From Aquatica leii (Eukaryota > Arthropoda > Insecta > Coleoptera > Lampyridae), in assembly GCA_035610365.1 (NCBI GenBank), contig CM069432.1:177119027-177183026 (forward strand): DNA of 64,000 nt. The letters run 5' to 3'. Below the pieces are notes generated by a model, which saw only the letters and a list, made by a program, of their open reading frames with translations, made no database searches and was not told the origin of the DNA. Shown piece after piece: positions 34,020 to 44,526 of this stretch. A program made the position numbers and the translations under genes. The first letter of the stretch is position 1, and every line of letters begins with the position of its first letter.

Positions 34020-36720
34020 AACTTATTTTACAAGAAACTTGATTGAGTTAGATAATTTCAGGTGCATGTCCAACTGTTTCGAATTATCTAATATTGTTTG
34101 ATCAAACTTAGTTACATTAGGCATTCCTATTACTAACGACATGTTGCACAAACAGACTCAAAGCCTTTGAAAATTAGATAAAACTACTCTTTGAAGCTCT
34201 ATCTCTTATTCTTCTTTGGAAGAACAATTTTGCAAAAAACTTTTCCTACAGAACTTGTTCAAACCGTTTTGTTGTATCGATTTTCTTTTATTCAAATCAT
34301 GCAATATTGGGACACTCTAAAGAGCGGGATATTAAAAAATTTTAAAAATGAAAAAAAATTGTTACGTCTAAATTTAGATGTCAAATATCTCAAATTCATG
34401 CAAGATTGCATAATATTAATTCATTAGCTAGTGATGATTTTACAGTTAACATTATCAGTGCTTCTATTTTATCGTCTAAAATCGGACTATTTTATTTGCC
34501 ACACCATTCGATTATCAAACATATTTTCTTAGTTACTAAAGTTTGGGTAATGTTTTACGGTGCAAAACCAATTTCTAACATTTTAATCAACGACACTTGA
34601 CTAATCCGACCTGTTTTATTTATTTATTTTTAATGCTTTTACTTTTTAGACAACATAAGAGACCATCCAAATTTACTCTTAAATTTAAACACGATAACTT
34701 GCGGCGCTGTCAATGCTAGTTATTTAGCTACCAAATATTTACAATGTTTATCAAATTTACATTCAATGAAATTTCCTAAAATTTCATTTGTTTTAAAGTC
34801 CGATGTTTATATAGACAATTTCCTAACTAGAGCTGATTTGATTGAGAAATTAATTCAAGTAATAAATAAATTAAGTATTTTGTTAAGCGCGGGTATTCCT
34901 ATTTAAAAAATTTTATCGAATAATTCAAATATATTGTGTAGCAATAGAATTTATTGTTTCACACTATTCCAATGGGCGATGAAAAAACCGACAAACCTCA
35001 TCATTATAGGAATAGTATTATTACAACAATTGTGGTGGTAATTAAAATTTTCTTAGAATGAAGGAATTTCTGAGAATTTAGAATTTCGAATAGATTAATT
35101 AAAAAGCAATTCCCCATATTTATTACATTTAAAATTCTTAGATGAGTGATTTCTTACAATGTTAATACCACTGAAGTGGATGAATTTAGTGACAATAATT
35201 CAAAGGCTTATGGATCCAGTATTTACATTAGATGCATTGACACAACAATGTATTTGTTTAATTATAATGTTTGAAATCACATGTTGCACTTTTGCGTAAC
35301 ACAACAATTTCCAGAATGTAACTATTTGCTGCTGTACTTTTAGCACAACTAACAAAAAAGGATGGAGAAACACTTTTAATCCAATTTCACAAAATATTCT
35401 TATGGACGGACTACAATGTTCTTAACTTGCTTGCATTCCGCGCCAAACAGCTAACAGAATAACAGCTATTCAAGAAATAACTTCTCTAAACACACAGAAA
35501 AAGTCATTCTTAATACTCTCCCTTTTTTTTATTTTAAGAATTATTTAAGTATTTAAAGAACTTTTCAAGAACTAAGAAAACTACAAATTCTCAAATTAAG
35601 TGTATTATCTAATTCTCAATTTTAGTACGTATTCTTAGTTTCTAAAATGTGCCGCTATTAAACTGAGATTGTTTGTTCTTTTTTTAAGCATGCAGTTCTA
35701 AATGCAGTAGAACGTTCATTCTTATTTTAGCTGTAATCTGCTTATTCAGAGATCGTTAATATTCTTAGTTTAAGAAGAGAGTACTTACTTTTAAAAATGT
35801 ATTTAGAATTATTTTTTTTTTTCATTTTCAGTTGGTCCAACCTTCTTGTTAACTATAAATTAAACTTGACTTAAGCAGCCAATTTATAAAGTCAAAGATT
35901 ATCATAATTTTGAGCTTAAGATAAACCCTAATGTTATTAGAAGTTTAATAGTAGTAGAAATTTCTAATATATATTTAATAAATTGTCAACGATAACTAAA
36001 TTAAAACGCGTTATTGCTTGGATGTTTCGTTTTGCAAAAAAAAACTCGAATTTTTCTAAGCCATTGCTAACTGACGATTCTTTTAAAAAAACTCCAATTT
36101 TGCTTCTAACTAACAAAATTGATTTTTAGCAGTAATACAGTAATCATATTGGCCGCTATCCACGCAAAATACAGCTAAAAAATTACTTGTAACTACGTGA
36201 AATATTTTAAAACTAACCCCAAATCGTATCATCGTTTCATGGGTACTTACCAAGTAAACGTTTACAAGCGGTTTCTCTAGCGTTTGCATACGTAGGTCTT
36301 GATTACGCCGGTCGCATACAAATGAAAGATAGACAGCTGCATAAATCTAAACTTATAAATCTTATATTTGTTTATTTGTATGCTTAGTAACAAAAGAAAT
36401 TCACACTGAGTTAGTCACATTGCCGATTCCGATGCTTTTATGGCTGCATTAAAAAGATTTATTGGTCGTCGCCGAAATAAAGAAATTTTACAAAATGTTA
36501 AGTAACGATAAAAACAAAGATTAAATTTCAAGGTACGCAGTAAAACAGACAAGTGCATGAATCTGAAGGTGTAAAAAGACGTGTAATTAAACTTTCTGTA
36601 TTGCCACAACAGTGAAATGCGTACACGTGTACTTATGTAATTTATGGTTCTTTTTTTTGCTAAGAAAGTTTTCGCAAGCAAAAAACTTGCAATCTAGGTA
36701 AAGTTACGGGATGGTAGTTT
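34020..36720 (+). mobile_element. BEL/Pao ruin, no LTRs found
   Basis: Scattered + strand pieces follow the BEL/Pao order. RT start LFYLPHHSIIKH at about 34490; RT late part TCGAVNASYLATKYL to DVYIDNFLTRADLIEKLI at about 34690-34860; RNase H-like SKAYGSSIYIRC at about 35200; and integrase-like LPSKRLQAVSLAFAYVGLDY at about 36265-36320. The copy is badly broken with many interruptions and is clearly older than the other two BEL elements here. Edges are approximate; the left edge lies close to the LTR-like fragment at 33856 but the two need not belong together. Confidence 0.72.
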
Positions 36721-37699
36721 ACTACACTAACAAATATAAGAGAAGTTCCGATTTATGCTTTCTTGCTATACATATGTATATGTTGTGTTAAAATATACAT
36801 CTTTACAAAACTATCAATCAGTATTACAATTATTCATAAAACTCAGAGAAGTTTAACGAATCAGCGATTACATATTAACAATATGTCCGTTTAACCACTA
36901 AAATTAGAGTTAGATGTAACTGGTAAAACAAACGATGCTAACTTTTGTAATCATAATCAGAACAAGTTCGCACATACAACAGCATTAAAAATACAGAAAC
37001 AGCGTCTGTTTTTCAACAAAAACTTTGTAATAAATCAAATAACTTACTGTTTTAGAAAATCTCCCAATATATCTAAAATTGCGTTATAGTTACAAAAATC
37101 GTATTGTAGGTAGATTTAAAAAGTTGTAATTTGAAAATTTGCCAATGCGATTTTAAACACGGTCAATAATTGCAGTTGCAATTGTTGCAGAAACTAGAAT
37201 GTTTTCAGGGCGTAGCAGTATACATGCATATATTTAGTAGCTTTATTTATCAAAATAGTACTGAAGATACATTTATATTTCAATTTAAAATTCTAAACTA
37301 TCAGCTATATTAAAATTATATAAAAATGTTAATAACTTGCATTTTTTGTGCGTTATAGATTAGTTTCAAATAACATATCTGTTTATAGCTTATGCTTAAT
37401 TATTTGAAAATAAATTAAAATGTCGCAAGATGTCATTTTGTTGTTAACCTTATATAGTTTTTGTTAAATAAAAGTTTTTTATTAAATTTCTTTCTACAGA
37501 AATAATATAAGAATTTTTTAAATTATAGGATACATTTAGATACCAATTCAGCACTAACGCAGAATCGTTTATTATTGCTTATAACTATAACGATTCTATA
37601 ACTAGATGTGTACTTATAGGAATATTTATTTTTAATAATTTTTATATACCTACATCAGATAAGATAACACTTTAATATGAGAACGATATGAATCCTCCA

Positions 37700-37960
37700 A
37701 AAACTTAATAGTTTGGTGTGTTTCTATACAACGATAGATCCTTCGATGTGGAGGATAGGCACCACTCAGAAATAAAACTCTGTCGTAATTGTGGCTACGT
37801 TTCGTTGGCTATTGTGCCAACTTCATCAGGCCAATCATCACAGTAGAATGTTTAATTTCTGCCAAATATACATAAAATTAAAACCATTGACAAAGGAGGA
37901 AAGTACGAAGAACATATAACCTTATACGACACAAACATAACCCACACATAAGGTGAATCT
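37700..37960 (-). mobile_element. PLE 3'-end fragment, reverse orientation
   Basis: On the - strand this carries the same hammerhead-like block as the PLE at 39450-40420, followed by a similar CACAATTACGAC segment (CGTAATTACAAC there). No coding part is seen, so only a piece of the untranslated end or pseudo-LTR is left. Edges are rough. Confidence 0.5.
37793..37832 (-). ncRNA. Hammerhead-ribozyme-like motif
   Basis: Read on the - strand: GGC, the box CTGATGA, A, a stem GTTGGC/GCCAAC closed by ACAATA, the box GAAAC, GTA, then GCC that pairs with the first GGC. This fits the hammerhead order stem I - CUGANGA - stem II - GAA - very short stem III - UH - stem I, with A at the cleavage site (NUH rule). 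There is one unpaired A before stem II. Stem III would be one or two base pairs, a form known from PLE and retrozyme hammerheads, which are thought to act as dimers. Compared with 40298-40339, stem II has changed on both sides and still pairs. Confidence 0.72.
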
Positions 37961-37972
37961 TAATCATTAAGA

Positions 37973-38114
37973 TTGCACAAAGCAAATCAAAAATGTAACA
38001 ACTGATTATTTTTCAAAACAATTGCTACATATCCAATGAAACCACGTTTATTGGTGATGTAACAATTGATTTCAGAAATAATCAGTTGCTACATTTTTGA
38101 TTTGCTTTGTGCAA
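37973..38114. repeat. 142-bp palindromic MITE-like unit
   Basis: Ends TTGCACAAAGCAAATC and its reverse complement; the inverted arms run about 60 bp with few mismatches and almost meet in the middle. No coding sequence. It lies about 140 bp from the reverse hammerhead-like motif. Confidence 0.8.
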
Positions 38115-39440
38115 CCCACCTGTAGTCACATATACCAATACTGTTACGTAATGTAAAACGAGTGTTGCAATAAAGGCAATTGTAATGCAAGTAAGTTTCA
38201 TAGCGGCGAGTTAAGCAATATACGAGCGTTATAAAAAGAAACTGTAACATGTTCTTTATACTGATTTTATTTATTTTGTGTTAACTATTATTATTTGTTG
38301 ATAGAAACTGTAATATATGTGTAGCAACAATTTTCGATATATTCTAGTTGATTCTAGTGCTAAGCATTTGCATAGTTTCTAACTTCAAATTTAAAAATAC
38401 TTGACATTTGTATTATTATTCGAATGTTTTTATCATTGACTAAAGTCAATACGTTAATCTGACGACTATTACTAGTACCAATGCTAGTACTTACTGCCAA
38501 GTTTACATGTTACACACACATACTCATACTTACATTTTTTTTTTAATTATATTACATTTCAACGCTTAATAGGTTGGTTCTTTGACTGCCAGCACTTACC
38601 CCATAAGATGAGTGAATAAAAGTTTTGTCTAAATATGTAATCGGTTTTTTGTTTTCTCCGAGATCAGCGATTTCTCTCAACTTTCGTAAATAACGAAACT
38701 ACAATCTACGATATCATTGCGTTCCATGAGCAACTTTTGTCGGTTTTTACATTTTTTAAATTTGAAGCCAATTCTTAAAAGATATCTTCAAATAGTGTCA
38801 TTCTTAAAAGATGTCTTTGAATGGTGCTAAAGGCAATAATAAACAACCAGTTACGTATTTAGATGAAAGGTACAAAGGTCACCCATCATACGGAGTTCAC
38901 TAGTGTTGACAGTCTAAAGAACAACCAGGTGTCTATAAATGTGATCGAACAGCAGCCTTCCCATTTTTAAATATAATATATCATAATGATATAAATCATA
39001 CAAACTTGGGGCAACTTATTTCAAATTTACCAAGCAATGCTTTCATTGATATAGATAATGCACAAACACTTTACTACTCAAAGCCAAACTTTCAATTCAA
39101 AGTAGTTGAAAAGAAGATAGTCGTTGGTGGTTGAAAACAAATGGGATTTCTACGACAACTTAAATGTCTCACATCAGACAGTTATGTTTTGTAGATAAAT
39201 TACTAAAGGAAGATAAACATACTGTTTTTTAGTTGCTTCATTTTTATTGTGATTTAAATCTAATTAAATCCTAGGTTCTAAAACGTATGATGTTTACAGT
39301 TAATAATTGTGATTCAGATAAGGACGGTTAGGAAACCGATGAAAGTAATTCTTCAGGAAACGATGATTAATCAAATATTGACCTCGGTCATACTGTATGT
39401 CATTTTATAAATAAGAGATTATTATGTTGCTTTTTACATA
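38115..39440. other. Unrecognised stretch, partly coding-like
   Basis: No named gene. Between about 38800 and 39370 the + strand reads like decayed protein with acidic Ser/Asp-rich sequence (DSDKDG, then ETDESNSSGNDD) broken by stops. I do not recognise the family. It may be the worn body of another transposon. Confidence 0.35.
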
Positions 39441-39449
39441 AATGATTAT

Positions 39450-39484
39450 CAGTTGCTTTTTTTCTCTTCTTAGAGCCTTCGATT
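39450..39484 (+). repeat. Left arm of 35-bp perfect inverted repeat
   Basis: Exact reverse complement of 40386-40420; begins CAGTTGCTTTTTTTC and ends AGAGCCTTCGATT. Confidence 0.95.
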
Positions 39485-39499
39485 TCGATTCGATTATTT

Positions 39500-39905
39500 A
39501 CAACAATTTTTACACCCCACTTAAAGACAAGACTCCAACACTTGAAAAATCGAATCTGGTATATAAAATAAACTGTATTAATTGTGACAAATATTACATA
39601 GGTCAAACCAAACAAAAATTAAAAAACAGAATAAAAAATCACGAATATGATTGCAAAAAAAAAAAAAAAAAAAATTAGATAATACAGGCCTGTCAACCCA
39701 TCATAAATTAATGTCACATAACTTCGACTTAAATAATCCTGTGATATTAGATTTAGAAACGAATCTGAACAAAAGATTCATTTCTGAAATGATATGGATT
39801 AACAAACTCAACAACAATGTAAATTTCAAAACAGATTCACAAAATCTAAGTACCATATATAAATGTCTGATAAGTAAAATAAAATACAAATATGATCTTA
39901 CTTAA
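39500..39905 (+). pseudogene. GIY-YIG endonuclease domain of a PLE
   Basis: Reads LEKSNLVYKINCINCDKYYI then GQTKQKLKNRIKNHEYDC, the PLE pattern VVYxIxCxxCDxxYIGQTxxxLKxRxxxH, followed by NTGLSTHHKLMSHNFDL and ISEMIWINKLNNNVNFKTD, matching the C-terminal tail (SALxxHxxxxxHxFD and a closing ExxxI segment). The Y of YYIGQT and R of LKNRI are the catalytic-type residues of the GIY-YIG fold. An A-run near 39655-39676 lies within it. The sequence differs clearly from the PLE at 10.8 kb, so two PLE families are present. Confidence 0.8.
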
Positions 39906-40297
39906 ATTTACAAATAAACAAGAATTTATGATGTCTTTAATTTTTAAGTGAATGTTAATACATATTATTGAATCCAACTATTTATTGAATGCAACTATTT
40001 ATTTATTAAAAACAGATTGGGTATCACAAACATATAATCATATCTTCATACATTTATAGACACATTTATACATTTCGATGGTTACACCACAAAAATTGTA
40101 AATTAAATTTTAATTAAGTGACTGATTATTTTAATGTAAATTCAACTGGAGTTTTTAAGTATTCTAATTGTATTTTAAATGTTAGGACAAAGACAATCGA
40201 TAATTTAGTGGTAAGTTATACATTGTATATTTTAAGTTTTTATGCATGTAAATGTACGGGTATAAAATACTAAATTTAACTTTTTTAATAAAGATTT

Positions 40298-40339
40298 GGC
40301 CTGATGAAGTGGTCACATCAAAGACCACGAAACGTCGCC
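40298..40339 (+). ncRNA. Hammerhead-ribozyme-like motif
   Basis: GGC, then CTGATGA, A, stem GTGGTC/GACCAC closed by ACATCAAA, then GAAAC, GTC and GCC, which pairs with GGC. All core bases of a hammerhead (CUGAUGA, GAA, the A-U pair, C at the cleavage site) are present. Stem III would be minimal (A-U, C-G). It stands about 390 bp after the PLE reading frame, in the 3' untranslated part, where PLE hammerheads are known. Confidence 0.78.
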
Positions 40340-40385
40340 GTAATTACAACTACGGTTGTTTAATTAAATAAAAAATTCCACACCT

Positions 40386-40420
40386 AATCGAAGGCTCTAA
40401 GAAGAGAAAAAAAGCAACTG
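40386..40420 (-). repeat. Right arm of 35-bp perfect inverted repeat
   Basis: Exact reverse complement of 39450-39484, lying about 45 bp beyond the hammerhead-like motif. Confidence 0.95.
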
Positions 40421-40911
40421 AAGATCTAATTTATAGGTGGAAATACGAAATTCAACATAAATGATTATGTTTTATACAAATATGTGTATTTAAGTAAACT
40501 GTCAATATAATGCAGGGTTTAACCCATCAAAATGTTGAAATTATTTTTAGTACGAGACTACATCATTTATTTAATTATTATTTAATTAATTAAAACGTTT
40601 ATGCCATCGAAATATGGTCTGATAATTTCCATAGGAAATCTCGATTAAGATCGCAGCGCAACTGCGGTGTAAATAGAAACCTAATTTAATGACAGTTTCA
40701 AATTTATTAGCTCTTTCGTTGTATATAATTTTTATAAGGGATTATAAAGTTGAATTAAAATTATATCCATCTTATTCATTGTTAATTTTTTTAGATTAAA
40801 GTGTAATAGGTTTAATGATTAGGTAATGTACTATAATAATAGTCAAATTTGCCGATTACGTTATTTTAACTATAATTCGGCCGTATTAATTGCAATATGA
40901 GCTTATACAGT

Positions 40912-41044
40912 GTGTATTTTAATTATTGTCCGGTGTTTGAATTTGCCGCTTGTTTATTGGTCAACGAACCAACATTGTTTGATTATAGTTACTAGAATCA
41001 CGACGCGGCAAATTCAAACAATGGACAATCATTAAAATACGCAC
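40912..41044. repeat. 133-bp MITE-like unit
   Basis: Inverted ends of about 38 bp: GTGTATTTTAATTATTGTCC... at the left and its near reverse complement at the right, both ending inward in TTTGAATTTGCCGC. A 56-bp middle carries no coding sequence. Confidence 0.75.
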
Positions 41045-41640
41045 CGCACAATATTACCTTTGTATTGTCACAATCAAGCATTGCAATTGAGTATTATCAT
41101 ATTAAATAAAAAATATTTCAATTTTTTCTTGTGTGTTGCTGTTTGTTTCAGGAGCAATAATTTAGATCAGTTATCGCAAAACTGATTTAAAATGCACATG
41201 GTCTAGTGCGATTGTAGAATCAACTAATTAGTCTCGCTGCAGCACCAACAATAAGTAAACTATTAATTTAGTATTCAAGGTCGTGTTGTAACAACTACAA
41301 ATTTTACAAAAACATAAATTAAAAGGACGTCAAATGTAATTTAATGTCAATCAATCGATGGCAATGATGCAATTATCATTTACCTTCCGTGAAAGTAGTA
41401 ATTAAACACCTTTACAGAATCATTTTTAATAAAAACAAAAATGAGGTAATGTTCGTATGTCAGTAATTCTAATTAATAAGAACGCCACCAGATAGCGTAT
41501 CGCTAAAAAAGTCTTTATTTTTTTTAATGCCTTATACTTCGTCCTTATGATAAAATAAAAAGTAAATTAGAATGATTTTCTTAATCATCAAAAGCCACTT
41601 TTTAGTTCTAATACACTGTAGGTTGCGATCGAGGTCTATT

Positions 41641-41840
41641 TTACCAGTTAGTGCTACCTTTTGCTAACGAGGGCTAACTTTTACCAGCGAGGGCTAGCAT
41701 TTGACAGCAAGGAAAAACTTTTGACAGCAATTGTTAACTTTTTATAGCAACAATGAACATTTGCCAGCAACGACTAACATTTGCTAACGAGGACTAACTT
41801 TTATCAATAAAGTCTGATATTTGCCAGCTATAGCTAATTA
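41641..41840 (+). repeat. Degenerate minisatellite, about 21-bp unit
   Basis: About nine imperfect copies of a unit close to GCTAACTTTTGCCAGCGAGG. Copies vary at several sites, so the array is not young. Confidence 0.8.
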
Positions 41841-42615
41841 TGGGTTGATAAGCTTACCTACTCTTTTTTAAACTCAAAAATTTTAATGTTCCTTATCCCG
41901 ACAATTCCTTAATACGGACGACTGTATCTTTCCGTATGTTCAACTTCTGTTAGGGTAAAGGCGGGTAATTGTAAACACCTGAAGTTAAACGACTCTAAAC
42001 TATTATCTATTAAAGTAAATACGTTCAAAATTTGTTTAAATAAAAGGCAAAGATTCATTCAACTAAATTCTAATGAGAAATAGACAAAGAGAATGAACAT
42101 AAACTTGAGGTTCAAAACAGTAAAATGTATGTGTCCGGGATTATCCGCTTTTAGTGGGTAATTACGACAAGTGGCTGCAGTTTCCCTTTTTTATACTTTA
42201 CATACAGAAATCACGCTTTCTCGTAGAGTCGGTGCAAAGTTTATTAGCCCAACGATCGCATTAGTTACAATTTAGCCGTATTTCATTGTTTTTCCCAAAC
42301 TTCTCACATACCAATCAAATATCTTCATGAACCTTTCAGTGCTCGCGCGCGGACGTTGAGTCTGCACGAATAGTTTTTCGTGTCCAATCTATAGCAACCC
42401 CGCTCTGCGCATCTACGATTTTGAGTACCTTTCTAACTTATGCTTAGTGAAAATTTTTAGTTTGAGATGTGGTCTGGTATTCACAGAATAACCATATGCG
42501 GAGTGTTAGTCCGCGGCGAGCAGTTGTGTACTGATATATAAGAAATACATTTTTTGTAAAAACTAAGCTTATGCAATAAAGGGTAAGTTTTAATTTAAAT
42601 GTTACAAACAAATGA
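41841..42615. other. Non-coding stretch before the piggyBac relic
   Basis: No gene seen. It is less AT-rich around 42330-42420. It may include the 5' end of the piggyBac copy, but I could not place a TTAA-flanked inverted repeat. Confidence 0.4.
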
Positions 42616-44331
42616 ATGTACCTAAGTTTTAAAAATAATATCCAAAAATATTTTGTTATTCTTAGAATAGTTTGGACATATGAAGCACAGCAAGGGCGCT
42701 TGAGGCGATTAATGGAAAAATGTTTAGCAGAGAATAAAACTAAAATTCAGTATGATGATAAGGAAGATTTAATCAAAGAAGATAATTTAAAAGTACAAAA
42801 TGAAAATAGTGACACAAAACAGGAACTTTCGAACTATGATAATAAAACATCTGATTCGGATTCTTGAAGTGTATTTTTTATCGGGAAAAATAATTCGACA
42901 AAGTGAAACAAGCATGTGTCTAGAAAAATTATAAGGACAAGATCAGAAAATATACTAAAGCATTTACCACGAGTAAAAACAATAACAAAAAATTTAAAAA
43001 GTCTATTGGAAGTCTAGAAACATTTTTTCAATAAAGCTATAGTGAGCTCTATTGTCACATGTACGAATAAACATATTGTTCAACATGCAAAAAACAATTA
43101 TAATCAAGAAAGTAATGCTAAAATCACCGATGTTCTAGAAATTTTGGCTTTGCTTGGACTGCTTTATTTTGCTGGAGTACAAAAATTAGGTCGTTTAAAT
43201 ATTAAAGATTTGTGGAAATCAAATAGCACAGGAATAGAAATAGTTTGACAAACTATGTCCAACGCAGATTTCGATTTTTCTTCAAGTATTTGAGATTTAA
43301 TGACATCAATACGCGCGCCGAACGTAAAAATACAGATAAGCTAACACCAATTAGGGAAACATTTGATTCGTTTATTGAAAACTGAAAAAGCGTTTTTGAA
43401 TTAGTAACAGTTGACAAAAAATTGAACGCGTTTAGGGAAAGATGCAGTTTCAAGCAGTGTATTCTGTTGAAACCTAATAAGTACGGAATTAAAATTTTTG
43501 CTTTAGCTGATTTGAAGACCTATCACACTTCGAACACTAATTGGTAGGGCCATTTGAAACCAATTTGCCATGCGCTGTAGTGCAGCGACTGTGCAAACTG
43601 ATCAAAAAAGTGGTAGAAATGTTACCGTTGATAGTTGGTTCACAAGTATGAAGTTATTAAAAACAATATATAAAACTAAATCTACTCTAATAGGTACAAT
43701 ACAAAGTAACAAAAAAGAACTTCCCCTTGAGTTTCAAAAACCGACAAGGCGACCCTTAAAATTTAGTATGGTTGTATACCGACACAATGCTAGTCTCTTT
43801 TATTTCAAGTAAATGTAGAAATGTGTTAGTAGTTTCAAGTTTACACCATGATGACGCCATTGATAGAAAGACAGGCAAACCAGTGGTAATCACAAATTAC
43901 AATATGACTAAAAAAAGCGTCGATACTGTCAACAAATTATGTGCTAGCTACAACTGTGTTAAAAACATCCGTAGATGGCCAAAGGTCGTTCTTTACGTTA
44001 TATATTTATTAAATAATCCCGACAACAGTCTTATTTGAAGGATATTTTTGTTAAAACTATCTTTTTAACTACTTAGCAGTCATCTTTGCGTGTGTGCTAA
44101 TCAAAGGAGTCTACCAAAAACAATGAGCTCTATAATTCGAGAAATAGTGGGTTTGGAGGCAACACAATCAACTGTTGAAGGTACAAGTCAACGAGGTCGT
44201 TGTGGTTATTGTAATAGGAATAAAAATAAGCCTGCCAGATATTCGTGAAAAAAGTGTTCTAAGTACATAAGTTTGGAACATTCAACTTTCATATGCGAAG
44301 AATGCTATTCGAATACATTTTTGAAAAATTG
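42616..44331 (+). pseudogene. piggyBac transposase relic
   Basis: Pieces in order on the + strand: an acidic N-terminal part with EAQQGRLRRLMEK (42680); KITDVLEILALLGLLYFAGV and RLNIKDLWKSNSTG (43120-43240); NVTVDSWFTSMKLLKTIYKT with the second catalytic Asp (43620-43680); GTIQSNKKELPLEF; VITNYNMTKKSVDTVNKLCA with the third Asp (43890-43950); RRWPKVVLYVIYLLNN; and a C-terminal Cys-rich finger, CGYCNRNKNKPARYS to CEECYSNTFLKNC (44190-44335). That is the full piggyBac layout of about 570 residues. Stops and frame changes at 42867, around 43249-43560, after 43812 and within the finger kill it. The first catalytic Asp lies in the worst-preserved part. The end of the frame coincides with the start of the BEL LTR. 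Confidence 0.88.
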
Positions 44332-44526
44332 TGTTTGAATTTTATGTTGTTATATTGCATCACGCATGCTTGGCTTGTGTAAAATGATTACAAGTTGTAA
44401 GCAAGTTGGCATTAAACTTTCTTTGGGTAACAATGTGTTATAAATTTTTCAACGCAAAGAAATAGTTTCGATTAAACCTTATCTGGTGCCACTACGAAGG
44501 TGTACATAATAAAACTACCCCAAACA
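44332..44526 (+). repeat. BEL/Pao 5' LTR
   Basis: 195 bp, starting TGTTTGAATTTTATG and ending CCCCAAACA; the same length as 53572-53766 with about 96% identity and no gaps. TGGTTCTTTGAAC follows after one base and is the probable primer-binding site (starts TGG as complement of tRNA CCA). Confidence 0.9.

Larger units (their letters stand above)
39450..40420 (+). mobile_element. Penelope-like element fragment inside a perfect 35-bp inverted repeat
   Basis: It encodes the GIY-YIG end of a PLE (39500-39905), an AT-rich 3' untranslated part, and a hammerhead-like motif (40298-40339). The 35 bases at 39450-39484 recur exactly, reverse-complemented, at 40386-40420. PLEs are known for odd end structures, including inverted and tandem partial copies, so the inverted repeat may come from the way the copy was made. 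The RT half is absent and the coding part is broken in about one place. Confidence 0.75.
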
